A stretch of DNA of 34,528 nt from CAYFSC01 sp964345695 (GTDB lineage: Bacteria; Bacteroidota; Rhodothermia; Rhodothermales; Salinibacteraceae), in assembly GCA_964345695.1 (NCBI GenBank), contig CAYFSC010000008.1, positions 1 through 34,528 of the forward strand, given 5' to 3'. Made by a program: the position numbers and the translations under genes. The notes below the pieces were generated by a model, which did no database searches, was not told the origin of the DNA, and saw only the letters and a list, made by a program, of their open reading frames with translations. Of this stretch, positions 17,648-26,415 are shown one piece after another (the stretch's first letter is position 1; the number at the start of each line of letters is the position of its first letter).

Positions 17648-19006
17648 ATGCCCTGGTACAAGAAGCTCCACTGGCAAATCATTATCGGCCTGATCCTCGG
17701 ACTGCTGTACGGCATCGTGGCCGCAGCTCAAGGATGGGGCACCTTCACCAGCAACTGGGTGGCGCCGTTCGGGACCATTTTTCTCAATCTGCTGAAGCTC
17801 ATTGCCGTCCCGCTCATTTTGGCGTCCCTGGTCGTGGGAGTGGCCTCGCTCAGCGATCTGAAGAAGCTATCGCGCATTGGGGGGAAGACACTGGCCCTGT
17901 ACGTTACGACCACCGTGATTGCCCTGGCGATCGGGTTGGTCCTGGTAAACACCTTAGAACCCGGCGCCTTCGTACCGGACGACATGCGCCAGCAGTTGGA
18001 GCAGACCTACCAGGGCGACGTCGAACAGCGCCAGCAGTTCGCGCAGGAGGCCCAGGATCGAGGGCCGCTGCAGCCGCTTGTCGACATGGTGCCGGGCAAC
18101 TTCTTCAACGCGGCCTCAGACAACAGCAACATGCTGCAGGTCGTGTTCGTCGCGATCTTCGTGGGCATCGGCCTGCTGCTCATCCCCAAAGAGAAGGCGC
18201 AGCCCCTGCTGGACTTCTTCGATAGCCTGAACACCCTGGTGATCCGGCTCGTCGAGATCATCATGCTCACCGCCCCCGTCGGCGTGTTCGGCCTCCTGGC
18301 GGACGCGATCACGTCCATCGCTGGCGACAGTCCGGGGCAGCTCATGAGCCTGCTCGGTGCCCTTGGCTACTACTGTATCACGGTCGCGCTGGGCCTCGGG
18401 ATTATGGTGTTTCTCGTCTACCCCTCGTTCCTCAAGCTGTTTACGAACATGTCCATCCCGAGCTTTTTCCGCGGCATCGCCCCCGCGCAACTAGTGGCCT
18501 TCTCCACGTCGTCCAGCGGGGCTACGCTCCCCGTGACCATGGAGGTTGCCGAAAAGAACCTGGGGGTTTCGGAGGAGGTGTCGTCGTTCGTGCTGCCGCT
18601 GGGGGCCACGATTAACATGGACGGCACGGCGCTCTATCAGGCGGTTGCGGCCGTGTTCATTGCCCAGGTGCTCGGCATTGAGCTCGCCCTCTCGGCTCAG
18701 CTCAATATCGTGTTCATTGCGGTGCTGGCGTCTATTGGAACCGCCGCCGTGCCCAGTGCAGGCATCGTCATGCTCGTCGTCATCCTGGAGTCGATTGGCG
18801 TGCCGAGCGCGGGGATCGCCCTCATCCTCGGCGTGGATCGCCCGCTCGACATGCTCCGCACCACCAACAACATCACGGGCGACACGATGGTGGCTTCGGT
18901 CATTGCCTCGACTGAGGACGAACTCGAGGCGCCCATCGGGGAGGACGGACGCGTTGTGGCTGCCGATGTGCAGGCCTCTGCCATGCAGGAAGAGGCCGTA
19001 CAGTAA
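17648..19006 (+). CDS. Sodium-coupled glutamate/aspartate symporter (SLC1/DAACS family)
   Basis: The product is 452 residues with about eight membrane helices and two re-entrant hairpins. The serine-rich hairpin FSTSSSGATLPVTM is at 285-298, the sodium-binding motif NMDGT at 323-327 and the second hairpin VPSAGI at 385-390. In helix 8, DMLRTTNNITGD (401-412) keeps the residues equivalent to GltPh Asp394, Arg397, Thr398, Asn401 and Asp405. The Arg favours acidic amino acids over C4 dicarboxylates, whose DctA transporters differ there. A hydrophilic insert (about 108-148) lies between helices. It takes up substrate with Na+, abundant in brine. The 183-base gap before it suggests its own promoter. 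Confidence 0.88.
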   Translation: MPWYKKLHWQIIIGLILGLLYGIVAAAQGWGTFTSNWVAPFGTIFLNLLKLIAVPLILASLVVGVASLSDLKKLSRIGGKTLALYVTTTVIALAIGLVLVNTLEPGAFVPDDMRQQLEQTYQGDVEQRQQFAQEAQDRGPLQPLVDMVPGNFFNAASDNSNMLQVVFVAIFVGIGLLLIPKEKAQPLLDFFDSLNTLVIRLVEIIMLTAPVGVFGLLADAITSIAGDSPGQLMSLLGALGYYCITVALGLGIMVFLVYPSFLKLFTNMSIPSFFRGIAPAQLVAFSTSSSGATLPVTMEVAEKNLGVSEEVSSFVLPLGATINMDGTALYQAVAAVFIAQVLGIELALSAQLNIVFIAVLASIGTAAVPSAGIVMLVVILESIGVPSAGIALILGVDRPLDMLRTTNNITGDTMVASVIASTEDELEAPIGEDGRVVAADVQASAMQEEAVQ

Positions 19007-19183
19007 TCCTGTTTCAAACGTGCGGCAGGTCGTGAAGCCGAATTGATCTCCCAAGAATGCGGCGCAGAGAAACAGCCCCGCGGGATCGTCCGACGTGAAC
19101 CGTTCTCTGGAACCGGGGGAGGGCCTCAGAAGAGGCCACTATATGTCGCAACCACGGCCGAGGAGATCGGTCGCCTCACGAAA

Positions 19184-19217
19184 ACGCCGAGAGGAGTGAG
19201 GGCCGGCCTCTCGGCGT
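19184..19217 (-). terminator. Strong terminator of the minus-strand small gene, possibly bidirectional
   Basis: ACGCCGAGAGG at 19184-19194 pairs perfectly with CCTCTCGGCGT at 19207-19217, an 11-pair stem with a 12-base loop. Read on the - strand the stem is followed by TTTTCGTG (its last T closes the stem), the expected order for ending the gene whose stop codon is at 19246-19248. On the + strand GGCAAACG follows, without a T-run, so ending the symporter transcript here is less sure. The site lies between two convergent genes. Confidence 0.8.
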
Positions 19218-19245
19218 GGCAAACGTCGGGATGGATCGCACGATT

Positions 19246-19587
19246 TTAGGCGTTGGGCGCTGACTCGAACTGAACCACCTGCGCGGCGTCCGCCTCTGCC
19301 TGGATGGCCTGCGCCCGTTCCAGGACGCCAGGACCGGAGAAGGCGGCCAGCATGCCCATCAGCATCATCACCATGGCGATGGCGAGAGTGAACCGGCTGG
19401 CGACCTCGGTCTGATCGAAGCGACGAGCGTGGTTGTAGGTCCAGACGGAGCGTCGCGCCTGCCGCTCTTTGCGGCTCACCCCCGGGAGCGGCCCGGAGGC
19501 TGACGTCTGGCTTTTCTTCAGGGTGCCATGGCCCGGAAGAATGCGGCCTGAGCTTTTGTGTCGAGATCGGTGCGTGAACCAAGTCAT
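19246..19587 (-). CDS. Small single-helix membrane protein of unknown function
   Basis: I do not recognise this family. Using the ATG at 19587-19585 the product has 113 residues. The N-terminal 60 residues are strongly basic (many Arg/Lys, such as SRKERQARRSVW). One membrane helix follows at about 66-86 (SRFTLAIAMVMMLMGMLAAF), then an Ala/Glu-rich acidic tail. The positive-inside rule puts the basic part in the cytoplasm. The frame is open upstream to 19863, but that part has no clear protein character. A strong terminator lies 29 bases past the stop codon, which supports a real transcribed unit. Confidence 0.55.
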   Translation of the reverse strand: MTWFTHRSRHKSSGRILPGHGTLKKSQTSASGPLPGVSRKERQARRSVWTYNHARRFDQTEVASRFTLAIAMVMMLMGMLAAFSGPGVLERAQAIQAEADAAQVVQFESAPNA

Positions 19588-19907
19588 AGGTCGTGAAACG
19601 GTTGGATGGACGATATCGGAAGAGCGACGAAGGCAGTGAGTTGTGGGGCAATCCGTCCTCTGATACTCACCCACCACGACGAGGAAGCGGGTCGGATTGT
19701 CTACAGCCGTCAAACAAACGTTACATGATAGGAAGCTTGCAGCATGCGCATCGCGATGCCCGGTGCGCGGGCGTGCTGCCCCAACTCCGCTGACGCATCC
19801 GGTGGATTCGATTGTGCAGGGCCTGTGACGTCTGACGGGCCGGTGGACATGTGCTCCGTGCATGGCTATGTTGCAAAAGCACAGATCTGCTCATCATTTC
19901 CTCTTTC
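19588..19907 (+). other. Divergent spacer between the small membrane protein and photolyase
   Basis: This 320-base spacer should contain two outward promoters. I see no convincing consensus for either. The only clear structure is a stem formed by GCAGCATGC at 19739-19747 with GCGTGCTGC at 19771-19779 (one G:T pair), enclosing a smaller stem, GCCCG 19758-19762 with CGGGC 19768-19772. It lies about 130 bases before the photolyase start and may be in its leader. Short ORFs overlapping the spacer have no family features. Confidence 0.4.
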
Positions 19908-21296
19908 ATGCACCCAGTTGCCAAAGAACGCATTCAGTCGCTCAACGCTCGTCAACCGGATCCGGAGGGCGATTACGTGCTGTACTGGATGCAACAGTCG
20001 CAGCGAGCCGTTCACAACGCAGCGCTCACCCATGCGGCACGCGTTGCCAACGACGCGGGACTGCCTCTGCTGGTGGTGTTCGGTCTGATGGACGATTATC
20101 CCGAGGCCAACCTCCGCCACTACACGTTTATGCTGGAAGGGCTCCAGGAGACCCAGCAGCGACTGGCGAAGCAAGGAATCCGCATGGTCGTGCGGCATGG
20201 CCCGCCTGCCGAGGTCGCCATTTCGGCTGCCAGACGCGCCGCACAAGTGGTGTGCGACCGGGGGTATCTCCGGCACCAAAAGCGCTGGCGCGAGCGTGTG
20301 GCATCGCAGGTGGACTGTCGCGTCGAGCAAGTGGAGGCCGACGTCGTCGTTCCCGCGGAAACGGCCACGGACAAGGCGGAATACGCGGCGCGGACCCTCC
20401 GTCCCAAGATTCACGAGCATCTTGATCGGTTTCTGCAGCTTCCCGATCCGGCGTCGGTCGACCACGGCGCCCTCGGTCTTTCCGTTGACGACGGTCTCGA
20501 TCTTCGCAGCGTGGCGGCCGTCACCGACCGGTTGGAGCTCGACCGAGAGGTCGCCCCTGTGTCCGGCCTCTATCAGGGAGGAACCGGCGAGGCCGAGCGC
20601 ATTCTGGACGATTTCCTTGCACACCATCTCCGCGGTTATGACAGCAACCGCAATCAGGTCCAGTCCCAAGCCGTCTCCCACATGAGCAAATACCTGCACT
20701 TCGGGCAGGTCTCGCCGGTCTGGCTGGCCCAGCGCATCCAGGAGGCGGACGGACCGCAGGAGGACGTAGAGTCCTACATCGAAGAGCTCGTGGTGCGCCG
20801 CGAATTGGCCGTCAACCACGTGCACTTCCGTCCCGACACGTACGACGCGTTCGCCTGTCTTCCAGAGTGGGCCCGCGAAACCCTGGCCGAGCATGCCGAC
20901 GACGAGCGGGAATACGTGTACGGGCGTGACGAACTCGAGGAGGGACGTACGCACGACCCGTACTGGAATGCAGCAATGAAAGAGATGCGGGTTACAGGCT
21001 ACATGCACAACTACATGCGCATGTATTGGGGTAAAAAAATTCTGGAATGGTCGCCTGATCCCGAGACGGCCTTCGAGCGGACCCTGCATCTGAACAATCG
21101 CTATTTCCTCGATGGGCGCGATCCGAACTCGTTCGCCAACGTCCTGTGGATCTTTGGCCTGCACGACCGCGGCTGGAAGGAGCGGCCGGTGTACGGAAAG
21201 GTCCGCTACATGAGCCGGGGCGGGCTGGAGCGCAAGGCCGATCCCGATGCGTACGTCGACAAGGTGGATCGGCGGGCCGCGCGCCTTGACGTCTGA
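19908..21296 (+). CDS. Class II deoxyribodipyrimidine photolyase
   Basis: The product is 462 residues from the ATG at 19908, normal for class II CPD photolyases. Class II hallmarks are visible: YWMQQSQRAVHNAAL (residues 26-40), FGLMDDYPEANLRHYTFM (58-75), VSHMSKYLHFGQVSP in the FAD-binding half, MKEMRVTGYMHNYMRMYWGK (about 357-376) and LNNRYFLDGRDPNSFANVLW (about 391-410). The enzyme uses blue light and reduced FAD to split cyclobutane pyrimidine dimers. The frame is open to 19851, but the extra 19 residues are hydrophobic and cysteine-rich, unlike the family. Sunlit salterns make UV repair relevant. It appears to be transcribed alone or with the small gene after it. Confidence 0.93.
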   Translation: MHPVAKERIQSLNARQPDPEGDYVLYWMQQSQRAVHNAALTHAARVANDAGLPLLVVFGLMDDYPEANLRHYTFMLEGLQETQQRLAKQGIRMVVRHGPPAEVAISAARRAAQVVCDRGYLRHQKRWRERVASQVDCRVEQVEADVVVPAETATDKAEYAARTLRPKIHEHLDRFLQLPDPASVDHGALGLSVDDGLDLRSVAAVTDRLELDREVAPVSGLYQGGTGEAERILDDFLAHHLRGYDSNRNQVQSQAVSHMSKYLHFGQVSPVWLAQRIQEADGPQEDVESYIEELVVRRELAVNHVHFRPDTYDAFACLPEWARETLAEHADDEREYVYGRDELEEGRTHDPYWNAAMKEMRVTGYMHNYMRMYWGKKILEWSPDPETAFERTLHLNNRYFLDGRDPNSFANVLWIFGLHDRGWKERPVYGKVRYMSRGGLERKADPDAYVDKVDRRAARLDV

Positions 21297-21397
21297 CTCC
21301 CGACTCGTGCCGGAGCAGCGAACGCGAACCCTCATTCTGTCTCCTCGCGGGCATACCCCGCGTCAGGCCTCCCACGCTCCACCGGATTGCTTGTGAT

Positions 21398-21658
21398 ATG
21401 CCAATGCGTTCTTCGACCCGTGAACTTCTCTACAAAGGCTTGTTCGGCGCCGCCACCCTTTTCTACGTTTGGGGATTGGGCGCTCTCTGGTTTGCCCACG
21501 AGTGGAACATTCCGGAGGATACCTTTTTTTTCGTGGGCATTCTCCCTGTCGTCGCTGGCGTCCTTCTGATGGTTGGTGCTCTCCACGTTCGCAACGGCCT
21601 CGCTGCTGAGGAGGGAGAGACAAACGGACGACAGGACGATGCATCGCCGGTGTCGTAG
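21398..21658 (+). CDS. Small two-helix membrane protein of unknown function
   Basis: The product is 86 residues and I do not recognise the family. Two hydrophobic segments are visible, about residues 12-33 (YKGLFGAATLFYVWGLGALW) and 42-62 (TFFFVGILPVVAGVLLMVGA), linked by a short polar loop, with a hydrophilic acidic tail of about 20 residues. ATG codons at 21398 and 21404 are both possible starts. It begins 101 bases after the photolyase and on the same strand. The continuous frame with clear helix pattern and third-position GC bias argues for a real gene. Nothing points to its job. Confidence 0.6.
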   Translation: MPMRSSTRELLYKGLFGAATLFYVWGLGALWFAHEWNIPEDTFFFVGILPVVAGVLLMVGALHVRNGLAAEEGETNGRQDDASPVS

Positions 21659-21818
21659 AGGGCCCGCGCCAAGGCTCCCTGGTCCTGCATCATCCATGAT
21701 TTTGGCACCAAAGCAGCCTCGAAACCCCAAGGCGCGTTTGCCCATGTAGAGCCATGGAGAATGACGAAGGTTGCTGAAGTCCTGTTTGGACCCTGAACAG
21801 CCGCTAGATCGGATCTGT

Positions 21819-22784
21819 ATGGACGTGCATGTCACGATGGTTGGGGAGCCGACCGCCGCGTACACCAATATGATCAAGCTGCTCCTCTACAGTTTGCGTC
21901 AGAATGGAGGCGCGCTTGACCGAGTCCCCGTGACCATCGCAACCAATGCCGCCTCCATGCCGGAGACGGACCGGCGTGCACTACGCCGGCTGGGTCCCGT
22001 CACGATCCGGACGATGCCTCGTCAGCACGGGGACCCTTTCGCCGACAAGTTTAATGCGCTGTACGTCGTCGAGAAAGACTACGACGTGCTGATCTACCTG
22101 GACTGTGACGTTGTCATCCTGGATGATCTGGCCGGTATGGTTCGGGGCATCGATGCCGATCGCGCGTTTTTTCAGGCACGGAAGATCGGAGAAGCCGGCA
22201 CCCGCAGTGCTGGGCCCTACGAATCCCTTGTCCGCGAACATGTCGCTTCAGCGGATGAGCCGGTGGCAAAATGGGCCGACGCGCGTTTTCCCACCGGTTA
22301 TCCGCTGTTCAATGGGGGCGTCATGGTTCTGACGCAAGAGGCGGCCACAGTCATCCGGGAAGAAGCTCCAGAGATTTCCTACTCCTTGTATGCCCGCCGG
22401 TCTCGCGAGTCGGTCCACTCCTTGACCGAAATGTTTAACGAAGTATGGTATCGGATTCGAGACCGTTTCTTTCCAAACGTTGGCACAAAAGCGACCTACG
22501 AATACTGGATGACCGAGCAAATTGGGGTCGCGTTGAGTGTGCTAAGAAACAACATTGCTTATGATGTACTCGCCCCGCGATTTAACTGGGTTCACGACGA
22601 TGTCCCCGAGAAAGGTCGATCTCCAGCCATTTACCACTACATGAAGGGCCGCCACGAGATCGATCGGACTCGCTTGTTTACCGGTCCATGGATCGACCAA
22701 TACCTGAGCAGTGAATCGCCGATGCGACGTGCCCTTGCGCAACTGGCCCGTGACTATGCGGCCGAGCATGTTTCCTCTTGGTAG
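21819..22784 (+). CDS. GT-A fold glycosyltransferase (GT8-like)
   Basis: The product is 321 residues from the ATG at 21819. The N-terminus starts a nucleotide-sugar-binding fold (VTMVGEPTAAYTNMIKLLLY), and DPFADKFNAL is followed by the metal-binding motif YLDCDVVIL (Asp95-Cys-Asp97), as in GT8 and related GT-A enzymes. NGGVMVL at about 167-173 resembles the acceptor-side motif of that group. It probably adds one sugar from a nucleotide sugar during glycan assembly at the inner membrane. A TTG at 21771 would add 16 residues without family character. Codon use is less GC-biased than in regions 1-3. It overlaps or abuts the following methyltransferase frame, so they are likely cotranscribed. Confidence 0.75.
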   Translation: MDVHVTMVGEPTAAYTNMIKLLLYSLRQNGGALDRVPVTIATNAASMPETDRRALRRLGPVTIRTMPRQHGDPFADKFNALYVVEKDYDVLIYLDCDVVILDDLAGMVRGIDADRAFFQARKIGEAGTRSAGPYESLVREHVASADEPVAKWADARFPTGYPLFNGGVMVLTQEAATVIREEAPEISYSLYARRSRESVHSLTEMFNEVWYRIRDRFFPNVGTKATYEYWMTEQIGVALSVLRNNIAYDVLAPRFNWVHDDVPEKGRSPAIYHYMKGRHEIDRTRLFTGPWIDQYLSSESPMRRALAQLARDYAAEHVSSW

Positions 22785-22831
22785 ACAACGACCGGTCCGT
22801 TCCCAGCGAGAGACCAGAAAATCAACACTGC

Positions 22832-23584
22832 ATGATGCTTCACCGGCTCTACGAGGCGTATAGAAAAGAAGGAATCGATGCGGTGGGGCGGAAGGTCAAA
22901 TACGGCTATCGCCAATGGATCAGCAACGCGGTGCGCCCATGGATGCCTACCAGAAAACGGCTGTTGCTTCTGAACGGAGTGGAGATTCCGATGGACGTCT
23001 CCCTGATCGACCGGTGGCTTCCCTTTTACAAACCGCCGGTTCCAGTTACACACAACCCCAACTACGAAGGGGACGAAGCTGAGGCAGTTCGTTCCTACTG
23101 CAAGCCCGGAGACCGGGTCGTCGTCATCGGTGGGGGGTTGGGCGTGACGACAGTGGTTGCCGCTCAGTCCATAGGGCCGACCGGACGTGTTCACGTGTAC
23201 GAGCCCACTGACGCAGCCTGCACCATCTTGCAAGCTGCTGTCTGGTGGAACCAGTGCGCGGACAGGGTCACGGTTACCAATGCTGCTGTAGGCACACAGC
23301 GCACATCCTGCTTCACGCACGGAACCGTCGCGTCGGCACCATCCGTGGAGTGTGCCGCCCTCCCAGATGCCGACGTGCTTGAAATGGACTGTGAGGGAGA
23401 AGAGGAGGCCATTCTCTCAGAGATGAAGATGAAGCCGAGGGTGGTGCTTGTCGAGACCCACGACAACCACGACCGGATCGTGCAAATCCTTCGAAACCGA
23501 GGATACCGGATTGATCGGGTGAAAGAGGGCCCGCCCGCCGAAAAGATGACGCGGACGCACGTCGCGGCTGTGCAGATGTCCTGA
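22832..23584 (+). CDS. FkbM-family-like SAM-dependent methyltransferase
   Basis: The product is 250 residues. A basic N-terminal helix region (MLHRLYEAYRKEGIDAVGRK) precedes a Rossmann methyltransferase domain with SAM motif I at about 93-110 (GDRVVVIGGGLGVTTVVAA), an acidic residue after strand 2 (HVYEPTD) and the later motif VLEMDCEGEEEAIL, which matches the FkbM pattern of a conserved 'D-EG-E'. FkbM enzymes O-methylate sugars or related hydroxyls, so it may modify the glycan made by this locus. The architecture resembles methyltransferases I associate with haloarchaeal glycosylation clusters. A TTG at 22778 overlapping the upstream stop is possible, but ATG at 22832 or 22835 is better. Codon use is less biased than in YfhO next door. 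Confidence 0.75.
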   Translation: MMLHRLYEAYRKEGIDAVGRKVKYGYRQWISNAVRPWMPTRKRLLLLNGVEIPMDVSLIDRWLPFYKPPVPVTHNPNYEGDEAEAVRSYCKPGDRVVVIGGGLGVTTVVAAQSIGPTGRVHVYEPTDAACTILQAAVWWNQCADRVTVTNAAVGTQRTSCFTHGTVASAPSVECAALPDADVLEMDCEGEEEAILSEMKMKPRVVLVETHDNHDRIVQILRNRGYRIDRVKEGPPAEKMTRTHVAAVQMS

Positions 23585-23756
23585 CCTCAGGCAAGCGCCG
23601 CCAAGCAGGCCCTGTGTACCGTCGAACATGGGTCCGGTCTCAGCAGCGTCGCGGGGGAACAGCGAAAATAGCGGACCGTTTCGCGAGAGGCTTGTAAAAT
23701 CGGACGGATGTTCGGTCCTTGCTCGTTGCATCTCTGCCTTCAGCCCTTGCGTCAAC

Positions 23757-26327
23757 ATGGCCGCTCGCTCTCGAGACCTGTCGCCGCGCACGCAGTCTGC
23801 CGACACCTGGTGGGCGCGTCTGTCGCCTCCGAAGCGTCATGCGGCGTGTTTGGGGGTTCTGCTGCTCGTGGTGGCCGCGTTTTACGCGCCTGTGCTGTTG
23901 GAGGGCAAAACCATCCACGGTGGAGACGTGGTGAGTTGGCGCGCCAACGCCGAGGCGCTGATTGAGCACCAGGAGCAAACAGGCGAGCGCGCGCTCTGGG
24001 CGCCCAACGTGTTCAGTGGCATGCCGGCGTTCCTGATCAACTACGGGATCGTCGTTCCGCAGCTCGACACCCTTGTGAACGACCTGCGCGGGGCCCTCTG
24101 GCCGATCGAGCACGTCTTCCTGCTCATGGCGGGTGTGTACTTTCTGGTGGTGTACCTCCGCCGCGACTCGCTGGCAGGCCTGCTGGCGGCCGTCGGGTTC
24201 GGGTTCACCACGTACATGCCCATCATTCTCGGTGCCGGGCACCAGACGAAGTTCGTCGCCCTGTCGTTTGCGCCGTTCGTCGTGCTGGCGTTCGCGTATA
24301 CCCTGCGCAATCCGTCTTTGCTCGGGGGACTTTTGTTTGCTGGCGCCTTGTCGCTGGAGCTGCGCGCCAAGCATCCGCAAATCACGTATTACGTGATGAT
24401 GGTGCTGTTCGTGTGGTGGATTGTCGAGCTCGTGGGAGCCGTGCGCGACGGCGAAACAGTCCCACTGGCGAAGTCGACAGGGTGGCTGGCCGGCGGCACC
24501 GTTCTCGGCTTGCTCATGGTGGCGCAGCCGTACCTGGCCACGTATCAGTACAAGCAGTTCTCGACGCGAGCCGCCGAGGTGGCCACGGCCGGTGCCGATG
24601 GCGGGGGCGCCATGGCATGGGACTACGCGATGCGGTGGAGTCAGGGTGTCGCGGAGATCGTAACGCTCATGATCTCGGATGCTTTCGGCGGCGGACAGAA
24701 TTATTGGGGACCAAAGCCGTTCACCGAAGGACCGCACTACGTGGGGGGCGTGATTGTCGCCCTCGCGGGACTGGCCCTGTGGAAGATCCGGTCGCGCGTG
24801 GTGTGGGGCTTGGGCGCAGCCGCCGGCATGACGATGCTGTTCGCGTTTGGCCGCCATGCCGCGTGGATCAACCGGCCAATGTTCGAGCTCTTTCCGTTTT
24901 TCGACGCCTTCCGCGCGCCGGAAACGTGGCTGAGCATCACGGCCCTGGCGTTGGCCGTCCTTGCCGGGTTTGGCCTCGACTACGCCCTGCGCCGCAAACC
25001 GGCCCGCGGCCGACGCAAAAACCAGCCGGATCCCCGGCAGCGTTCGATTCTGATTGCGTTCGGAGTCGTGTTTGGACTTGTCGCGCTCCTCTGGCTCGTG
25101 CGCGACACGGCCTTCAGCTTCGAGAAGCCGAACGAAGAACAGCAGATCGTACAGGCAATCCAACGGCAAAATCCGAATCTGTCGGCTCAAAACCAGCGCG
25201 TCCAGCAGGCCGTGCGCCAGGAGGTCCAGCGACGCAAGGAAGCGCGCCGTGCCGACTTTACCACCGACGCCCAGCGCACGCTCTTCTTCCTCCTCGCGGC
25301 CGGTGGGGCGCTCGTGCTCTATCGCCGAGAGACCATTCAGCCGTGGGTGGCCGGGTTCATCGTGGTCGGTTTGGTAACCGTAGACCTGTGGGGAGTCGAC
25401 AAGCGGTACCTTGGCAGCGATCGATACTCGTCAGGACAGGACGCAGAGGAGGAGATCCCGACCTACGCGTTCGATCAGTTCATCAAGCAGCAGCGCGAGG
25501 CAGCCGGAGGCCCGGGTCACTTCCGCGTGCTCTCGCTGGCGGAAGGGAACCCGACCAACACCGCGCGTCCGTCGTACCACTACCAGCAGATTGGTGGATA
25601 CCATGGCGCCAAACTGCATCGATATCAGGACTATCTCGATCACATTCTGCAGATCAGCAGAGGCGGCCCGCCGAACGAGAATGCGCTGGACCTGATGAAC
25701 ACGCGGTACATTGTGGCCCGACAGCAACTTCCGGGAACGGAGGTCGTGCACCGCAGTCAGCAGTCCGGCGTGCTCGTTCTGGAGAACCCGGACGCGGTCC
25801 CCCGGGCGTTCTTCGTCGGGAACACCGACGTCGTGGAGGAACCGCAGGAAACCTGGCAACGGCTGCGAAGCCCCGACTTCGATCCGCGCACGACCGCGCT
25901 GCTGCCCGAGCCCCTCGATCCGCCGGTGACGCCGATCGACAGTGCGAGCACCGCAACGGTCGATCTCAAGCAGTACACGCCGGCCGAGATTGTGTGGACG
26001 GTGCAGACCGACGCGCCCCGCCTCCTCGTAGCGAGCGAGGTGTACTATCCGGCCGGCTGGAGCGCCTACCTCGATGGCGAAGAAGTGCCCATCCACCGTG
26101 TGAACTATTTGCTCCGCGGCGTGCATATCCCGGAAGGCGAGCACCGGCTCGTGATGCGCTTCGAGCCGACCGCGGATCGGGTCGGGACGTGGATTGCCGG
26201 GGTGGCCACGGTCCTCGACTACGGGGGCATTTTGTGGCTGGCCGGAGTTCCCTACATCCGTCGCCGCCTCCAGAACGGGGATCCCCCCCGTGAAGATGAA
26301 GATCAGGGCGACGCGGCCAACGGCTGA
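23757..26327 (+). CDS. Large YfhO-family membrane protein
   Basis: The product is 856 residues from the ATG at 23757. It has a first helix at about 31-48 (CLGVLLLVVAAFYAPVLL), the periplasmic loop with GGDVVSWRANAEALIE, about ten or more further helices to about residue 460, another pair near 500-550, and a soluble C-terminal part. That part ends with ASEVYYPAGWSAYLDGEEVP and then VHIPEGEHRLVMRFEP, typical of the YfhO family, followed by a last helix. YfhO proteins are polytopic and GT-C-like, and are linked to glycosylation of cell-wall or lipid-linked glycans in Gram-positives. Here it may use a lipid-linked sugar outside the membrane. The frame is open to 23628, but the extra stretch does not look like protein of this family. 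Confidence 0.82.
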   Translation: MAARSRDLSPRTQSADTWWARLSPPKRHAACLGVLLLVVAAFYAPVLLEGKTIHGGDVVSWRANAEALIEHQEQTGERALWAPNVFSGMPAFLINYGIVVPQLDTLVNDLRGALWPIEHVFLLMAGVYFLVVYLRRDSLAGLLAAVGFGFTTYMPIILGAGHQTKFVALSFAPFVVLAFAYTLRNPSLLGGLLFAGALSLELRAKHPQITYYVMMVLFVWWIVELVGAVRDGETVPLAKSTGWLAGGTVLGLLMVAQPYLATYQYKQFSTRAAEVATAGADGGGAMAWDYAMRWSQGVAEIVTLMISDAFGGGQNYWGPKPFTEGPHYVGGVIVALAGLALWKIRSRVVWGLGAAAGMTMLFAFGRHAAWINRPMFELFPFFDAFRAPETWLSITALALAVLAGFGLDYALRRKPARGRRKNQPDPRQRSILIAFGVVFGLVALLWLVRDTAFSFEKPNEEQQIVQAIQRQNPNLSAQNQRVQQAVRQEVQRRKEARRADFTTDAQRTLFFLLAAGGALVLYRRETIQPWVAGFIVVGLVTVDLWGVDKRYLGSDRYSSGQDAEEEIPTYAFDQFIKQQREAAGGPGHFRVLSLAEGNPTNTARPSYHYQQIGGYHGAKLHRYQDYLDHILQISRGGPPNENALDLMNTRYIVARQQLPGTEVVHRSQQSGVLVLENPDAVPRAFFVGNTDVVEEPQETWQRLRSPDFDPRTTALLPEPLDPPVTPIDSASTATVDLKQYTPAEIVWTVQTDAPRLLVASEVYYPAGWSAYLDGEEVPIHRVNYLLRGVHIPEGEHRLVMRFEPTADRVGTWIAGVATVLDYGGILWLAGVPYIRRRLQNGDPPREDEDQGDAANG

Positions 26328-26415
26328 ACCGGCGCCTGGGAAGCCTTCGGCCGCGTTGGCTCGGTGAACCGCTCGCGGTGCTCCATGCGCAGACTTCCGA
26401 CAACGAACCAGCAGC

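Noticed and set aside
19866..21335. 489-codon open frame on the - strand opposite photolyase
   Set aside because: Shadow frame. The photolyase motifs on the + strand cover its whole length.
21332..21877. 181-codon - strand frame after photolyase
   Set aside because: It covers the small two-helix protein gene on the + strand, and its translation is a low-quality polar sequence without features.
23640..25190. 516-codon open frame on the - strand, and a 626-codon frame on the + strand at 24413-26293, both overlapping the YfhO gene
   Set aside because: Both are Arg/Pro/His-rich frames without membrane helices or motifs, while the YfhO frame has a clear helix pattern.
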